64,000 bases of DNA, taken from positions 90,063 to 154,062 of the forward strand of contig CAZDVD010000002.1 of NCBI GenBank assembly GCA_964508765.1, given 5' to 3'. The position numbers and the translations under genes were made by a program. The notes beneath the pieces were generated by a model, which saw only the letters and a list, made by a program, of their open reading frames with translations, ran no database searches and was not told the DNA's origin. This stretch comes from JABMPR01 sp964508765. GTDB lineage: Bacteria; Fidelibacterota; UBA8477; JABMPR01. Within the stretch, counting starts at the first letter, position 1; each line of letters starts with the position of its first letter. Below, in pieces: positions 9,001 through 18,496 of this stretch.

Positions 9001-11931
9001 ATGAGACGCAAATCAGTACACCTGATTCTGATATCAATACTCTTTACCGTTCCACTGATGGGCCAGTATTGGCAGCAATGGGTGGAGTACGATATGAATG
9101 TGTATCTAGACGCACAGGAAAAAACGCTGACTGCTTCTTCTGGACTCGTTTATGTGAATCACTCCCCGGACACTTTACATCAGGTTCTCATGCATCTCTA
9201 TCACAATGCCTTCAATATAGGAACCATTGCCCAGCAAGTCTGGTCTGAGTATGGGGAACCCTTTGAGCTGGATAAGGGCTGGACCGGAATCCAAATCCAA
9301 AAGGCGGTCAGTGACTCTCTTGATCTGAATTTTGTCATTCGAGATGATACCATTTTGGACATATCACTCAATCAGGATTTATCACCAGGAGATACACTTC
9401 GATTCAACTTGGACTGGATGTCGATCATTCATCCACATATTGATCGCTCAGGATGGAAGTCCCAGCAATTCGACTTTGCCCAATGGTATCCAAAATTTGT
9501 TGTATATGATGAAAATGGCTGGCACGATGATCCCTTCGGTGACTGGGGTGAGTTTTATGGTGAATTTGGGAGATTTACAGTGAATCTCGATGTCCCTGCA
9601 GATCAAATAGTCGCTGCAACAGGTGTTGTCATTGAAGGTGACCCCGGGTGGGATGCAGTTAGAGTAGACACGTCGAGGATCTGGGAGGAGTGGGTCGAAG
9701 CATTTAGAAAAGAACGTGGTGAATATCTCGCCAATCTGGATAGCACCGATCGACGCGAGGTCAGCTTTCGAGCTGAAAATGTCCACGATTTTGCCTGGAT
9801 GTGCTCTCAAGATTTTGTGTATGAACATGGTGAGTGGAATGGGATTGATGTTCACTCCATATTTACCTCTCAGGCAGGAAAGCACTGGACTAAAGATGTG
9901 GTGCAGTGGGGGCAAAACTCGTTGGAATGGCTGTCGGGAAAATTCGGAATGTTTGGCTGGCCACAGATTACCATAGCAAAAAGTCTGCTTGGTGGGGGTA
10001 TGGAATACCCCATGCTGGTTATGGATGGCTCGGATAGTGAAGGATTGGCAGTACATGAGATAGGTCACAACTGGTTTTTCGGGATGTTGGGAAATGATGA
10101 ACTGGATGATGCCTGGTTGGATGAGGGTTTTACCACATTTCAAACACGTTGGTACACAGAACATCACTATCCTGACAACGGCTATGCTCGCTCGAGAAAC
10201 TGTATTACACAATTTGAATCAGACCACTTACCCCGTCAGATGTATCAGGAACTGGATCTGAAGCATGCGATGAAGTACATGCTGTCTCCAGCCAACGAAC
10301 CGATTGCCAAGCATAGCTTCGATTTTTATGATTATCCATCCTACAGCAATAACGTTTATGAAAAAGCATCCCTCATGCTGGATATGCTCAAAAATTATCT
10401 CGGCGAGGAACGTTTCCTGGCTGGTATGCAGCTATACTTTTCCCGCTGGTCTTTCAAACATGTGAACGAAGATCGATTTATAAAAGCCATGGAAGATGGC
10501 TGTGGTGAAGAGTTGGATTGGTTCTTTGATCAGTGGCTCCACACCACTCATCATGTGAATTATAAGTTGGATAACTGGTCTGTAGCTTCCCATAATCAGG
10601 GTCATTTTACTACCACTGTGAATGTTAAAAATACGGGAGGTATGTTCGTACCCATTACGGCGACTGTCTATGCTGAAACCGGCGAGACTGCATTGGCCAC
10701 CCTCAAGGAATTTCGCTATCGGGACAAGGGTGTGATTGAAGTTGAGTCAGCCTTTCTTCCGGTCCGTGTTCATCTGGATGCCGAAAATGTGTTTTTTGAT
10801 GTGGATAGACGAGACAATGACAGTGAAAGAAAGCGTGCCTGGCGGTACGACTACAAAGACTGGGATGCCTATCCTGATGACAGGAATCTCTATCTATGGA
10901 AGCCTGTCTTAGGATTCAGTGATAACTCTGGTCTGGGTATAGGCATAAATGTGAAGCGTGTGTATAGAAATCCCGGGAATTTCATTCAGTTCGGTCTGGA
11001 TGAGAATATTAAATCTGGGAATCCCGATGGGTCGGTTTCATTCAAACATATTCAAGTTGGTCTTCCGTATAAAGGAACATGGTCTGGCATGGCTAGAACC
11101 TGGCATTCAATGTCTTTTGCTACCCTGGCCTATGAGATGAATTGGGCCCGGAGATTTTGGAAAAATCCGCTCCACTTTCTGACTTTGAGAATTGAAACAA
11201 CCGATGCAAAAAATGCCCTGGTACCACCCTCAGAACAAATCGACATGACCCGCATGGGTCTTCAGTATGAACTCCAAGATAATTTGCTTTCTGGTAATTA
11301 TGGTTTTAGTGGTTCAGTCTATACTTCACCTGGCAAATTGGGAAGTTATGGAGCTGATTTTAACCAGCTGTCCCTCATGAGCAATTGGAGCAGATCTTTC
11401 ACCTATTTCAAGTTTAACAATCGGACCAATTTTTTGGCAAATTCTCAAGCAACTCCAAATCTTGTGAAAAGCCGGGTCGCTTCCCAGGATTTACGATCGA
11501 TGTATCTAAACCGTGTTGCCACCAGTCTTTATGGAATTGAAGATGCAGAGATGATAGGGTCTCATTACTATTTACGAGGTGGGGGCTGGATGAGAGCCTA
11601 TTCTGACTCCCTTGACAACAAACCAATGAACTACATCTGGTCCAACAACATGGACCTGACCTTTCGAACGTTACCCCATATGCCTGACTTGCTGGATTTT
11701 GAGGTTTTCTTTGATCTCGGACAAATATCCAGAGATGCTCAGATCTGGACCAATGTAGGTGATGTTGGATTTACACTCAATTATAAGCCTGATTGGAAAC
11801 GCACAAACTGGGTTTCGACATTAATTCGTCCTTTTCAACTGAAGCTTGAACTGAGTATATTGCGCTATGAAAATTCTGAATGGGTCAGTACACTGGCCAC
11901 GAACCCCTGGGTATTTACCCTTACTTTTTAA
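9001..11931 (+). CDS. Exported M1-family (gluzincin) metallopeptidase
   Basis: The 976-residue protein has a signal peptide (1-21), an N-terminal beta-domain, and the M1 catalytic core with G-M-E-Y-P at 333-337, the zinc motif HEIGH at 352-356 and the third ligand Glu375 in W-L-D-E-G-F. This is the full active-site set of M1 aminopeptidases. After about residue 600 comes a long beta-rich region of roughly 350 residues ending in a strand with terminal Phe, longer than in classical cytosolic M1 enzymes and possibly a membrane-associated barrel. It probably degrades peptides outside the cytoplasm. An M14 carboxypeptidase gene follows closely, suggesting a peptide-scavenging pair. Confidence 0.9.
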   Translation: MRRKSVHLILISILFTVPLMGQYWQQWVEYDMNVYLDAQEKTLTASSGLVYVNHSPDTLHQVLMHLYHNAFNIGTIAQQVWSEYGEPFELDKGWTGIQIQKAVSDSLDLNFVIRDDTILDISLNQDLSPGDTLRFNLDWMSIIHPHIDRSGWKSQQFDFAQWYPKFVVYDENGWHDDPFGDWGEFYGEFGRFTVNLDVPADQIVAATGVVIEGDPGWDAVRVDTSRIWEEWVEAFRKERGEYLANLDSTDRREVSFRAENVHDFAWMCSQDFVYEHGEWNGIDVHSIFTSQAGKHWTKDVVQWGQNSLEWLSGKFGMFGWPQITIAKSLLGGGMEYPMLVMDGSDSEGLAVHEIGHNWFFGMLGNDELDDAWLDEGFTTFQTRWYTEHHYPDNGYARSRNCITQFESDHLPRQMYQELDLKHAMKYMLSPANEPIAKHSFDFYDYPSYSNNVYEKASLMLDMLKNYLGEERFLAGMQLYFSRWSFKHVNEDRFIKAMEDGCGEELDWFFDQWLHTTHHVNYKLDNWSVASHNQGHFTTTVNVKNTGGMFVPITATVYAETGETALATLKEFRYRDKGVIEVESAFLPVRVHLDAENVFFDVDRRDNDSERKRAWRYDYKDWDAYPDDRNLYLWKPVLGFSDNSGLGIGINVKRVYRNPGNFIQFGLDENIKSGNPDGSVSFKHIQVGLPYKGTWSGMARTWHSMSFATLAYEMNWARRFWKNPLHFLTLRIETTDAKNALVPPSEQIDMTRMGLQYELQDNLLSGNYGFSGSVYTSPGKLGSYGADFNQLSLMSNWSRSFTYFKFNNRTNFLANSQATPNLVKSRVASQDLRSMYLNRVATSLYGIEDAEMIGSHYYLRGGGWMRAYSDSLDNKPMNYIWSNNMDLTFRTLPHMPDLLDFEVFFDLGQISRDAQIWTNVGDVGFTLNYKPDWKRTNWVSTLIRPFQLKLELSILRYENSEWVSTLATNPWVFTLTF

Positions 11932-11952
11932 TAGTTGAAAGAATCCTCTTTA

Positions 11953-14208
11953 ATGATTAAAAATATTACCTCTATTCTTATTCTCTTCCTGGCATTTCAA
12001 ACAGCACTGGCCCAGGAAGTTTATGATAAAATTAGAATTTGGACCGATGATTCAAATGAGATCATCTCTGATTTGCTCCAGCTGGGGATAGACCCGGAAG
12101 GGCTCAATATCCGACGAGGTGTCTATATTGATGCCATCGTGAATCAGCAAGAAAAGCAACGGCTTCAAGATCGCGGTATCATTTCAGAAGATTTGATTCT
12201 AGATCTCAGCTCACACTATGCATCGCGATTGAACCAGGGAGCTTCCAGAGAGTTGGGCTATGGCAGTATGGGTGGCTATTTAACTTTTGATGAAATTGTT
12301 GCCAGTATGGATTCTCTTCATGCAAACTACCCTGATATTGTCTCGGCCAAACAAAGCATTGGTTTGAGCTATGAGGGTCGAGATATTTGGGCTTTCAAAA
12401 TTTCCGACAACCCAGCTAGTGAGGACGGTGATCCCGAAGTCCTCTACAATTCTCTCATCCATGCCCGTGAACCGGCAGCGATGATGACCCTGATGCATTT
12501 TGCCTGGTCACTGGCGGAAAATTACATTCTGGATCCAACCATGACTTATTTGGTGGAGGAAAGAGATATGTGGTTCATTCCTGTTATAAATCCAGACGGA
12601 TATGTCTACAACCAACTCACCAATCCCGGTGGGGGGGGAATGCACCGCAAGAATCGGCGACCAGGTTGCACCAGCAATCCCGGGGTTGATTTGAACAGAA
12701 ACTGGGGTTTCCAGTGGGGCTATGACGATGTGGGCTCCAGACCTGATTCCTGTCATGATACTTATCGTGGGAGTCAGGCTTTTTCAGAACCTGAGACTCA
12801 GGTTGTCCGGGATTTTGTCATGGCACATAATTTTCAAACTGTATTTAACTATCACAGTTATGGGAATTTACTCATTAAACCCTTTGGGTATGACGAATCG
12901 ATAGAATTGCCTACCCCTGATGGTGATATCTATAACCAGCTTGGTCAAGATCTTGTAGCAGACAACAACTACCTGTTTGGCACGGGAACTGAAACGGTTG
13001 GTTATACAACCAATGGTGACGCTGTCGATTATATGTATGGTGAATTGGGTATCATTAATTTTACCCCAGAAGTTGGCGCTGGTGAAGATGGCGGCTTTTG
13101 GCCACCTACCGAACTGATATTTGAATTGGCTGAAGATAACATCAGCATGAATATTCATCTGGCCGGCTGTGCAGGCAATTGGATTCAAGTGGAAAACTTT
13201 GAATTGATCATGGATGCTCCTCTGGAATCCGGTGATACAGTGCCATGTGAACTCAGTGTGATGAACAAAGGTCTTGGGACCGGGAATACATTTGCCATGC
13301 TGTACCTTAGCTCACCTGACAGCAGCACATTCCCCTCGCTCAGCTCAATTGATGTTTCCAGCCTGACTTCGCAAGCCCTTCATGACTATGGAACCGAAGG
13401 TTTGAGCTTTGAAATAAATGCCCCTCATGGTGAGTTAGCGCAGCTCACTCTTTCAGTTGAAATGTCGGGGTACGAGACCCAAGTGGAAACTTATTCCTGG
13501 ATAGTCGGGGTACCTGACACCCTCTTTTTCGATGATTTTGAGAGTGGCATCGACTCCTGGACCTCTGGAACCTGGGGAATCGAAATCTCAGCTGATGGGA
13601 CGCGGCAGTATATGACAGACTCACCAGGGGGATTATACTTGGCGTTCTCCTCTTCAACTCTTTTCCTGAACGAGCCTCTGGATCTCCGGGAGTATCGCAA
13701 TCCCGTCCTCCGCTTTGTTGCCAGTTGGGATATTGAAGCAAACTATGATTTTTGCCAGATCCTGGGCTCCATAGATGCTGGCGCCAGCTGGACTCCACTT
13801 AGTGGTCGATATACGGATATGGGAAATGGATCGACGGTTCAACCTGAGGGAGAGCCTGGCTATCATGGAACCCAGGATTGGATAAATGAACAGATATCTT
13901 TGACCCAATTCACTGAAGCGTCTGACCTATTGCTCAGGATTCAATTGAGAAGTGATGCCTCTTATCAGGGTGATGGCTTTAAACTTGATAATTTCGCGGT
14001 GCTGGGATGGGGTCCTGGTTTCCTCCTGGGCGATCTTACACAGGATAGTGTGGTCAATATATTAGATGCCGTATTTCTGCTGGAATCAATTGTATCAAAC
14101 GATGAGTTGGATGCAGAATTGCTTGAATTGGCTGATACAAATCAGGATGATCATCTGGATATCAGGGATCTCGTAATTCTTGTAGAAATGATTCTCGGGC
14201 AGGAATAA
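11953..14208 (+). CDS. Exported M14 zinc carboxypeptidase with C-terminal dockerin-like domain
   Basis: Starting at ATG 11953 (a TTG at 11935 is also open) gives a signal peptide ending A-L-A-Q and 751 residues. The M14 core (about 105-420) shows the zinc ligands in H170-A-R-E173, His301 in Y-H-S-Y-G and the catalytic Glu373 in F-T-P-E-V. A beta-sandwich region with a jelly-roll-like segment follows. The last 60 residues have two Asp/Asn-rich calcium-loop repeats (G-D-L-T-Q-D-S-V-V-N and D-T-N-Q-D-D-H-L-D) as in type I dockerins. It removes C-terminal residues from extracellular peptides. It follows the M1 gene by 21 bases, so the two are probably co-transcribed. Confidence 0.9.
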   Translation: MIKNITSILILFLAFQTALAQEVYDKIRIWTDDSNEIISDLLQLGIDPEGLNIRRGVYIDAIVNQQEKQRLQDRGIISEDLILDLSSHYASRLNQGASRELGYGSMGGYLTFDEIVASMDSLHANYPDIVSAKQSIGLSYEGRDIWAFKISDNPASEDGDPEVLYNSLIHAREPAAMMTLMHFAWSLAENYILDPTMTYLVEERDMWFIPVINPDGYVYNQLTNPGGGGMHRKNRRPGCTSNPGVDLNRNWGFQWGYDDVGSRPDSCHDTYRGSQAFSEPETQVVRDFVMAHNFQTVFNYHSYGNLLIKPFGYDESIELPTPDGDIYNQLGQDLVADNNYLFGTGTETVGYTTNGDAVDYMYGELGIINFTPEVGAGEDGGFWPPTELIFELAEDNISMNIHLAGCAGNWIQVENFELIMDAPLESGDTVPCELSVMNKGLGTGNTFAMLYLSSPDSSTFPSLSSIDVSSLTSQALHDYGTEGLSFEINAPHGELAQLTLSVEMSGYETQVETYSWIVGVPDTLFFDDFESGIDSWTSGTWGIEISADGTRQYMTDSPGGLYLAFSSSTLFLNEPLDLREYRNPVLRFVASWDIEANYDFCQILGSIDAGASWTPLSGRYTDMGNGSTVQPEGEPGYHGTQDWINEQISLTQFTEASDLLLRIQLRSDASYQGDGFKLDNFAVLGWGPGFLLGDLTQDSVVNILDAVFLLESIVSNDELDAELLELADTNQDDHLDIRDLVILVEMILGQE

Positions 14209-14337
14209 TTGCTGAAATAACCAGTCCCTGTGGATCTGGACTACTGGTCTCATTTAAAATCAATCTGGAATAAACAGCATTTGCTATAGTTAAACCCTGC
14301 AAGCTATATTTGGCCGATTTTCAGGAGGGGGGCGAAT

Positions 14338-15216
14338 TTGAACGGGGAAGGCTCCACTGTTTTGCGATTTATTGTTTTTATCTATATAACTGCTTTCCTT
14401 TTTGCTTGCTCAGCGACGGATGTGCCCGGTACTCCAGACCCACTCAAACCAATAACCATCAACCTTGAATATGCAGATAGCCTTTGGTCATTAAGAGCTG
14501 ATTCTGCAAATGCACAGGCAGCTTTAGAGGTTTTTCAGCAGCTGGCAGAATCTGATTCAACCTCTATTGAACTCTGGGCAAAACTTTCAAGAGCTTACTA
14601 TTTTTCCGGCCAATATTTGACTCATTCCCCCCAGCTACGCGATAGCCTCTTTTTGCAAGGCTATGAAACCAGCCAGACTGTCCTCAAACAAAACAGTAAC
14701 TACCGGAACCTCCTCTTTTCAACTGGAGATGAGAGTATGGCCGTCCGTGGTCTCGATAATAACTCCATAGAAGCACTCTATTGGGGCATGGCTAATTATG
14801 GGCAATGGTTATCAACAAAAAGCAGTTTGGTCCGCAAGGGGCAACGTGAGCTCATATGGGCAACCTTGGAACATATTAATGATCTGGATTCGACCTTTTA
14901 CTACGGGGCTTATTTCCGTTATAAGGGTGTCTTATTATGTCGGGATCCTAAAACTAAAAACGATACTCTGGGCATCAAGATCGCTTTTGATGAAGCACTC
15001 CGCATTTCATCAGACTATTTAGGAAATTATACTCTTATGGCTCAGCACTACTGTCCTCTGGCCAAGGATAAGAATCTCTTTTACAGCCTTTTAACCAAGG
15101 TCGTAACAACAACACTGAACCCAGACCTACCATATTATCCTGAAAATGTTTGTGAGAAGGCTCTGGCTGAAAGATTGATGATCAAAGCAGAAACGGAAAA
15201 CTGGTTTAATCTATGA
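14338..15216 (+). CDS. Putative lipoprotein with TPR-like helical repeats
   Basis: The 292-residue product begins at TTG 14338, supported by AGGAGG at 14323-14328. The N-terminus is hydrophobic and ends in a lipobox (F-L-F-A-C, Cys24). The body is helical, with segments such as A-L-E-V-F-Q-Q-L-A-E near residue 61 and L-S-R-A-Y-Y-F-S-G-Q that look like tetratricopeptide repeats; it may scaffold protein interactions at the envelope. I do not recognise a named family. Its stop overlaps the start of a small membrane-protein gene by the ATGA arrangement, implying translational coupling. Confidence 0.65.
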   Translation: MNGEGSTVLRFIVFIYITAFLFACSATDVPGTPDPLKPITINLEYADSLWSLRADSANAQAALEVFQQLAESDSTSIELWAKLSRAYYFSGQYLTHSPQLRDSLFLQGYETSQTVLKQNSNYRNLLFSTGDESMAVRGLDNNSIEALYWGMANYGQWLSTKSSLVRKGQRELIWATLEHINDLDSTFYYGAYFRYKGVLLCRDPKTKNDTLGIKIAFDEALRISSDYLGNYTLMAQHYCPLAKDKNLFYSLLTKVVTTTLNPDLPYYPENVCEKALAERLMIKAETENWFNL

Positions 15217-15389
15217 AATCATTTCGTGGGGAAAGAGAAAAGAAAAATGTATCGGTTAAAGTCATTCTGACTATTCTGGTGCTTTTGACATCCATTTTGC
15301 TGGCGAATTATTTACCATCTGATGTGGAGGGAAGAGATTCCCAGACACAGAAGACCACATGGGAATCTTCTGTTGTATTAGTGCCGTAA
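15213..15389 (+). CDS. Small single-pass membrane protein (58 aa)
   Basis: An ATG at 15213 overlaps the stop of the upstream lipoprotein gene (ATGA). The 58-residue product has a basic N-terminus (K-S-F-R-G-E-R-E-K-K), a hydrophobic segment at about residues 15-32 and a polar tail, predicting one transmembrane helix with a cytoplasmic N-terminus. No family recognised. Translational coupling and a membrane-protein composition support a real gene. It may work with the TPR-like lipoprotein. Confidence 0.5.
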   Translation: MKSFRGEREKKNVSVKVILTILVLLTSILLANYLPSDVEGRDSQTQKTTWESSVVLVP

Positions 15390-15406
15390 CTATCGCTTAA
15401 AAAGCT

Positions 15407-16321
15407 TTAAAACTGAAATGGGGGTGTTTCCATTTTGGAAAAAGCTTCCCGCAGCTTTTCTTCGTCCAGAGTGAACACGTTGTCTTCATTCAAATCCTGG
15501 GCAATTCGAGTATATTCAGCAGATTTGAAGTATTGTCTCAACTGGCTCTTAATAGGGATGATTTGTCGACGAGGTTCCCAAATTTGTGGTTTACCTGTTT
15601 CAATGTTGATGATGCTTTCAGTGGCACTGGCCCAGGCAATCACGGCGAGTCGGTACTTCTTCCAAAGATCTTGAGCAATTTGAAGCATATGCACTTGCAC
15701 ATGGGGGCTCAGAAATAAAAAGCGTCTGCTGAACATAAACCCAGTATGGTAATACTCAGGGACGTTAATAATTCCATCAACCTGCAGATGACGTCCCATA
15801 AGCGTAAAGAGGGCCATCAGTTGATCACCAAGTCCCAGTCCAGGATAGTTTTGGCCAGGAAGTTGTGGCTTACGACCCGTGAACGCAGTTTTTGGATTCT
15901 GGAGTAGCAACCATTCCACCATGAGCACTTTTAGCTGATGGGTGTATTCGTTCTCTACATCAATATCTTTAGGAACGAGGTGCTGGTATCTGGCCACAAA
16001 ATCCATGATGATGTGGTCTTTGTCCTGGTGACGACCATTGTAAATCGTTAACCGATGTCGATATGGGTCTTTTGTGTCCACTGCAACCGCAAGGTGTCTG
16101 AGACCAAGTTGTCTAGCTTGACGATCCAGACCAAACCGTTCCATGATAAATTTGATGCCATCTTTGGAGTACTTTCCAAGAAAGAGTGAACTGGAGTTCA
16201 TACTTGATCTGTCAGTAAAAAAATCGTCCCAGCTCAGATCTTCCTGAGAAAAATTGCTCGTGAGATCCAGGGGAGATATTCTCCTGGCAATTTTTTTATA
16301 TTTTCGGTCAAATTTATTCAT
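15407..16321 (-). CDS. Uncharacterised cytosolic protein at the end of the RND/LolA-like operon
   Basis: The 304-residue product has no signal peptide or membrane segment and a basic N-terminus. Notable motifs are L-P-G-Q-N-Y-P-G-L-G-L-G near residue 162 and a following hydrophobic helix; the Gly-rich turn recalls an acyl-CoA or nucleotide-binding loop as in GNAT-type enzymes, but I cannot assign it to a family. It lies 15 bases downstream of the outer-membrane barrel gene and is last in a six-gene minus-strand run of envelope exporters, so a role in making or modifying the exported substrate is an inference from position only. Confidence 0.6.
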   Translation of the reverse strand: MNKFDRKYKKIARRISPLDLTSNFSQEDLSWDDFFTDRSSMNSSSLFLGKYSKDGIKFIMERFGLDRQARQLGLRHLAVAVDTKDPYRHRLTIYNGRHQDKDHIIMDFVARYQHLVPKDIDVENEYTHQLKVLMVEWLLLQNPKTAFTGRKPQLPGQNYPGLGLGDQLMALFTLMGRHLQVDGIINVPEYYHTGFMFSRRFLFLSPHVQVHMLQIAQDLWKKYRLAVIAWASATESIINIETGKPQIWEPRRQIIPIKSQLRQYFKSAEYTRIAQDLNEDNVFTLDEEKLREAFSKMETPPFQF

Positions 16322-16336
16322 TTATGAGGATAATAT

Positions 16337-17695
16337 CTAAAAACTATAGCTGAGTCCAAGCTTTAGATTTGAAAAATCTTCAAGCTGTTTAAAGCGATTC
16401 CCCTCTTCATCTCCACCTATGAAATAGCCCAGTGTGGTTTCAAGATTAAGTCCCTCCATCATGGAGTAGGTCGAGCCGATATTGGCCATATAGCCAGTTT
16501 CCTTAAGGTTAACCATGAGCATTCCGCTCAATTCAAGGGAGTTATCAAGCAGGGTAACCATGGAGGAAAGGATGACGACCTGATCTGCAATCATGGCAAA
16601 GGGGGTACCCATCCCTGCTGAAAATTCAGGAACACCCATCTGTGCAATCTGTGCTCGCATGGGATCCAGGCTATGGTTGCTGATATCCTGGAGCATTATC
16701 TCAAGATTCTGGAAATTTCCATCCTTCTCCATTGATGATTCGACTTTCTGGTTATTGTTACTGATAAATTGTGCCATGAGTTGTACCGTATTGGCGAAGG
16801 CATATTCTACCTGGATCACAGATTGTAGGTATTCTGCATCATATGTGAATTTCGACATATCGTACTCAATTTCCGGGGTTTGGGTACGGAAGTACGCGAA
16901 TTCACCTCTAAATGTCCAATTTCCGGGAAAGAGTACAGCATCCAGGCCAATAGCATCGGTTTCTCTATAGGTGAGATGACTTATGAATGGGTTGCCTCCA
17001 CTCATCATCGCTGCAAGATCGATTTCCAATCCTGCTGGGGAAAAGGAGCGGTCATTGCCCTTGAAGTAGGAAGCGGATAGATCCCCAATTCCCATGGCAT
17101 ATTGAAGGCGACCCCCAACCTCAAACTCATTTTCTGGATCGAAATATTGTGCGCCATCTGGTACAGGAATGTCAATTGGAAAATCAGGTTCATTGAGGGG
17201 AAAGCGGTTTGCTGCAAATTCGGGAATGGCAATCAATTCAATTTGAAAATCACTCACATAAGTTTTTACAGCCATGCTCATGGATCCCAATTTTCTATCT
17301 GTCCCAGTCAGAAACATGTAGTAGTAGTCATAGGGACTCAGATTATCCGTGGGGTTGTTGGCATCGGCTGCACCCCAGGCATGGATCATCTTGCCCAGCT
17401 TGACCTCACCAAAGGCAGGATACCACATGAGATAAGCTTCCCTCAGCAGAAACATGTCCTCGCTCAGTTCAGGGTCTTTCCAACGGGTTTCCAGAGCTGT
17501 AACAGTTTTGAGTTCAAAGTCACCCCGGGCGTAATCAACCTCAATGCTCCCAAGACGGAAGGGGAGATTGATGAGAGATCCATCGCTTATTCTTAACATC
17601 CCAGATGGTGTTAAATCACCTGAGAAATTGAATTGACCAAAGCTGGCTAATGGCACCAGCACCATTAAAAAAATGGCAGGAATTAATTTTTTCAT
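16337..17695 (-). CDS. Outer-membrane beta-barrel protein (DUF1302-like)
   Basis: The 452-residue product has a signal peptide (1-20, ending A-S-F-G-Q) and an amphipathic beta-strand pattern ending in G-L-S-Y-S-F, a typical barrel C-terminus. The early segment with A-W-G-A-A-D-A-N-N-P-T-D and an upstream L-R-E-A-Y-L resembles DUF1302-type porins that cluster with RND exporters in other Gram-negative bacteria. It is 9 bases downstream of the LolA-like gene. It probably forms the outer-membrane step for whatever the adjoining MMPL transporters move. Barrel prediction is firm; the family name is moderate. Confidence 0.7.
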   Translation of the reverse strand: MKKLIPAIFLMVLVPLASFGQFNFSGDLTPSGMLRISDGSLINLPFRLGSIEVDYARGDFELKTVTALETRWKDPELSEDMFLLREAYLMWYPAFGEVKLGKMIHAWGAADANNPTDNLSPYDYYYMFLTGTDRKLGSMSMAVKTYVSDFQIELIAIPEFAANRFPLNEPDFPIDIPVPDGAQYFDPENEFEVGGRLQYAMGIGDLSASYFKGNDRSFSPAGLEIDLAAMMSGGNPFISHLTYRETDAIGLDAVLFPGNWTFRGEFAYFRTQTPEIEYDMSKFTYDAEYLQSVIQVEYAFANTVQLMAQFISNNNQKVESSMEKDGNFQNLEIMLQDISNHSLDPMRAQIAQMGVPEFSAGMGTPFAMIADQVVILSSMVTLLDNSLELSGMLMVNLKETGYMANIGSTYSMMEGLNLETTLGYFIGGDEEGNRFKQLEDFSNLKLGLSYSF

Positions 17696-17704
17696 TACTT
17701 ATTC

Positions 17705-18469
17705 CTATTTAGGCATTCGTTTCAAATTTTTCTCTTGAAAGAGATCTGCCTTGACACCTGTGTCCACTTCCTGGCTACTAAAGATAAGGCGTGTGTTACT
17801 GCCCTTTTGGACGTTTTCTACGAAAATTTCCGTGGGTAGGTCATAGCCCTTGTTCTTACGGTATTTCATGACACGACGCTTCAGGAGCTTATCACGAGTG
17901 TCATAAGCTTCATCCAGGATGGAGACAAGATCTGTCTTGCTTACGTAGGTGATAAATCTTTTGTATGTGCGCGTAATACCGGCTTTTGGAGTGCTCTCTA
18001 GAATATGACAATCAATTCCATCGACGACCTTTTCACCTAAGATTTCATAGGTGTACTCATCTAATTCTCGTGAGGTCATATCTTCATAACTCAAATCAGA
18101 ACCCATAAATGAATCCGCTTTTTTCTTTGAGCTGATACGGCGAACTTTTTTAAATGCCGGCAACCATAGTCGCATTTCATCATCTTTTTGTGCGTGCTCA
18201 ATCTTTAAAAATGCTACGCCTTTGTCATCGGCTGGAGCGAGAAACCAGATGATCTGTTTGCGATTATCATCTGCTGCAATGGAACGAATGGTGGATTCTC
18301 TGGTTTTACCCTGTTTATTGGTCAGGGTCATGGTCATGTTGGATTTCATATCTGTAGGTGCAGATTTGTCTTCCATGGCTTTGGCGAGTTCAAAACCCGT
18401 TTCAGCGAGCAGCATCATTGGAAGCATGAGGAGCATTGCTGTAAAAATGTGTTTAGTAATGGTTTTCAT
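17705..18469 (-). CDS. LolA-like outer membrane lipoprotein-sorting protein
   Basis: The 254-residue product has a signal peptide (1-22) and a single beta-rich domain resembling the LolA/LolB fold of the periplasmic 'outer membrane lipoprotein-sorting' group. Key segments are R-E-S-T-I-R-S near 57, W-L-P-A-F-K-K-V-R-R-I near 102 and G-S-D-L-S-Y-E-D-M near 123, characteristic of this group. It is probably a periplasmic carrier of a hydrophobic cargo rather than a true LolA, since it sits between an MMPL transporter and a barrel protein. The gene lies 27 bases after the RND gene and belongs to the same run. Confidence 0.82.
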   Translation of the reverse strand: MKTITKHIFTAMLLMLPMMLLAETGFELAKAMEDKSAPTDMKSNMTMTLTNKQGKTRESTIRSIAADDNRKQIIWFLAPADDKGVAFLKIEHAQKDDEMRLWLPAFKKVRRISSKKKADSFMGSDLSYEDMTSRELDEYTYEILGEKVVDGIDCHILESTPKAGITRTYKRFITYVSKTDLVSILDEAYDTRDKLLKRRVMKYRKNKGYDLPTEIFVENVQKGSNTRLIFSSQEVDTGVKADLFQEKNLKRMPK

Positions 18470-18496
18470 ATCTAAATCCTTCTGTTTATTAAATGC

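Noticed and set aside
9448..10212. Long antisense frame across the M1 peptidase gene
   Set aside because: It lies opposite the catalytic core and lacks family resemblance or a ribosome-binding sequence.
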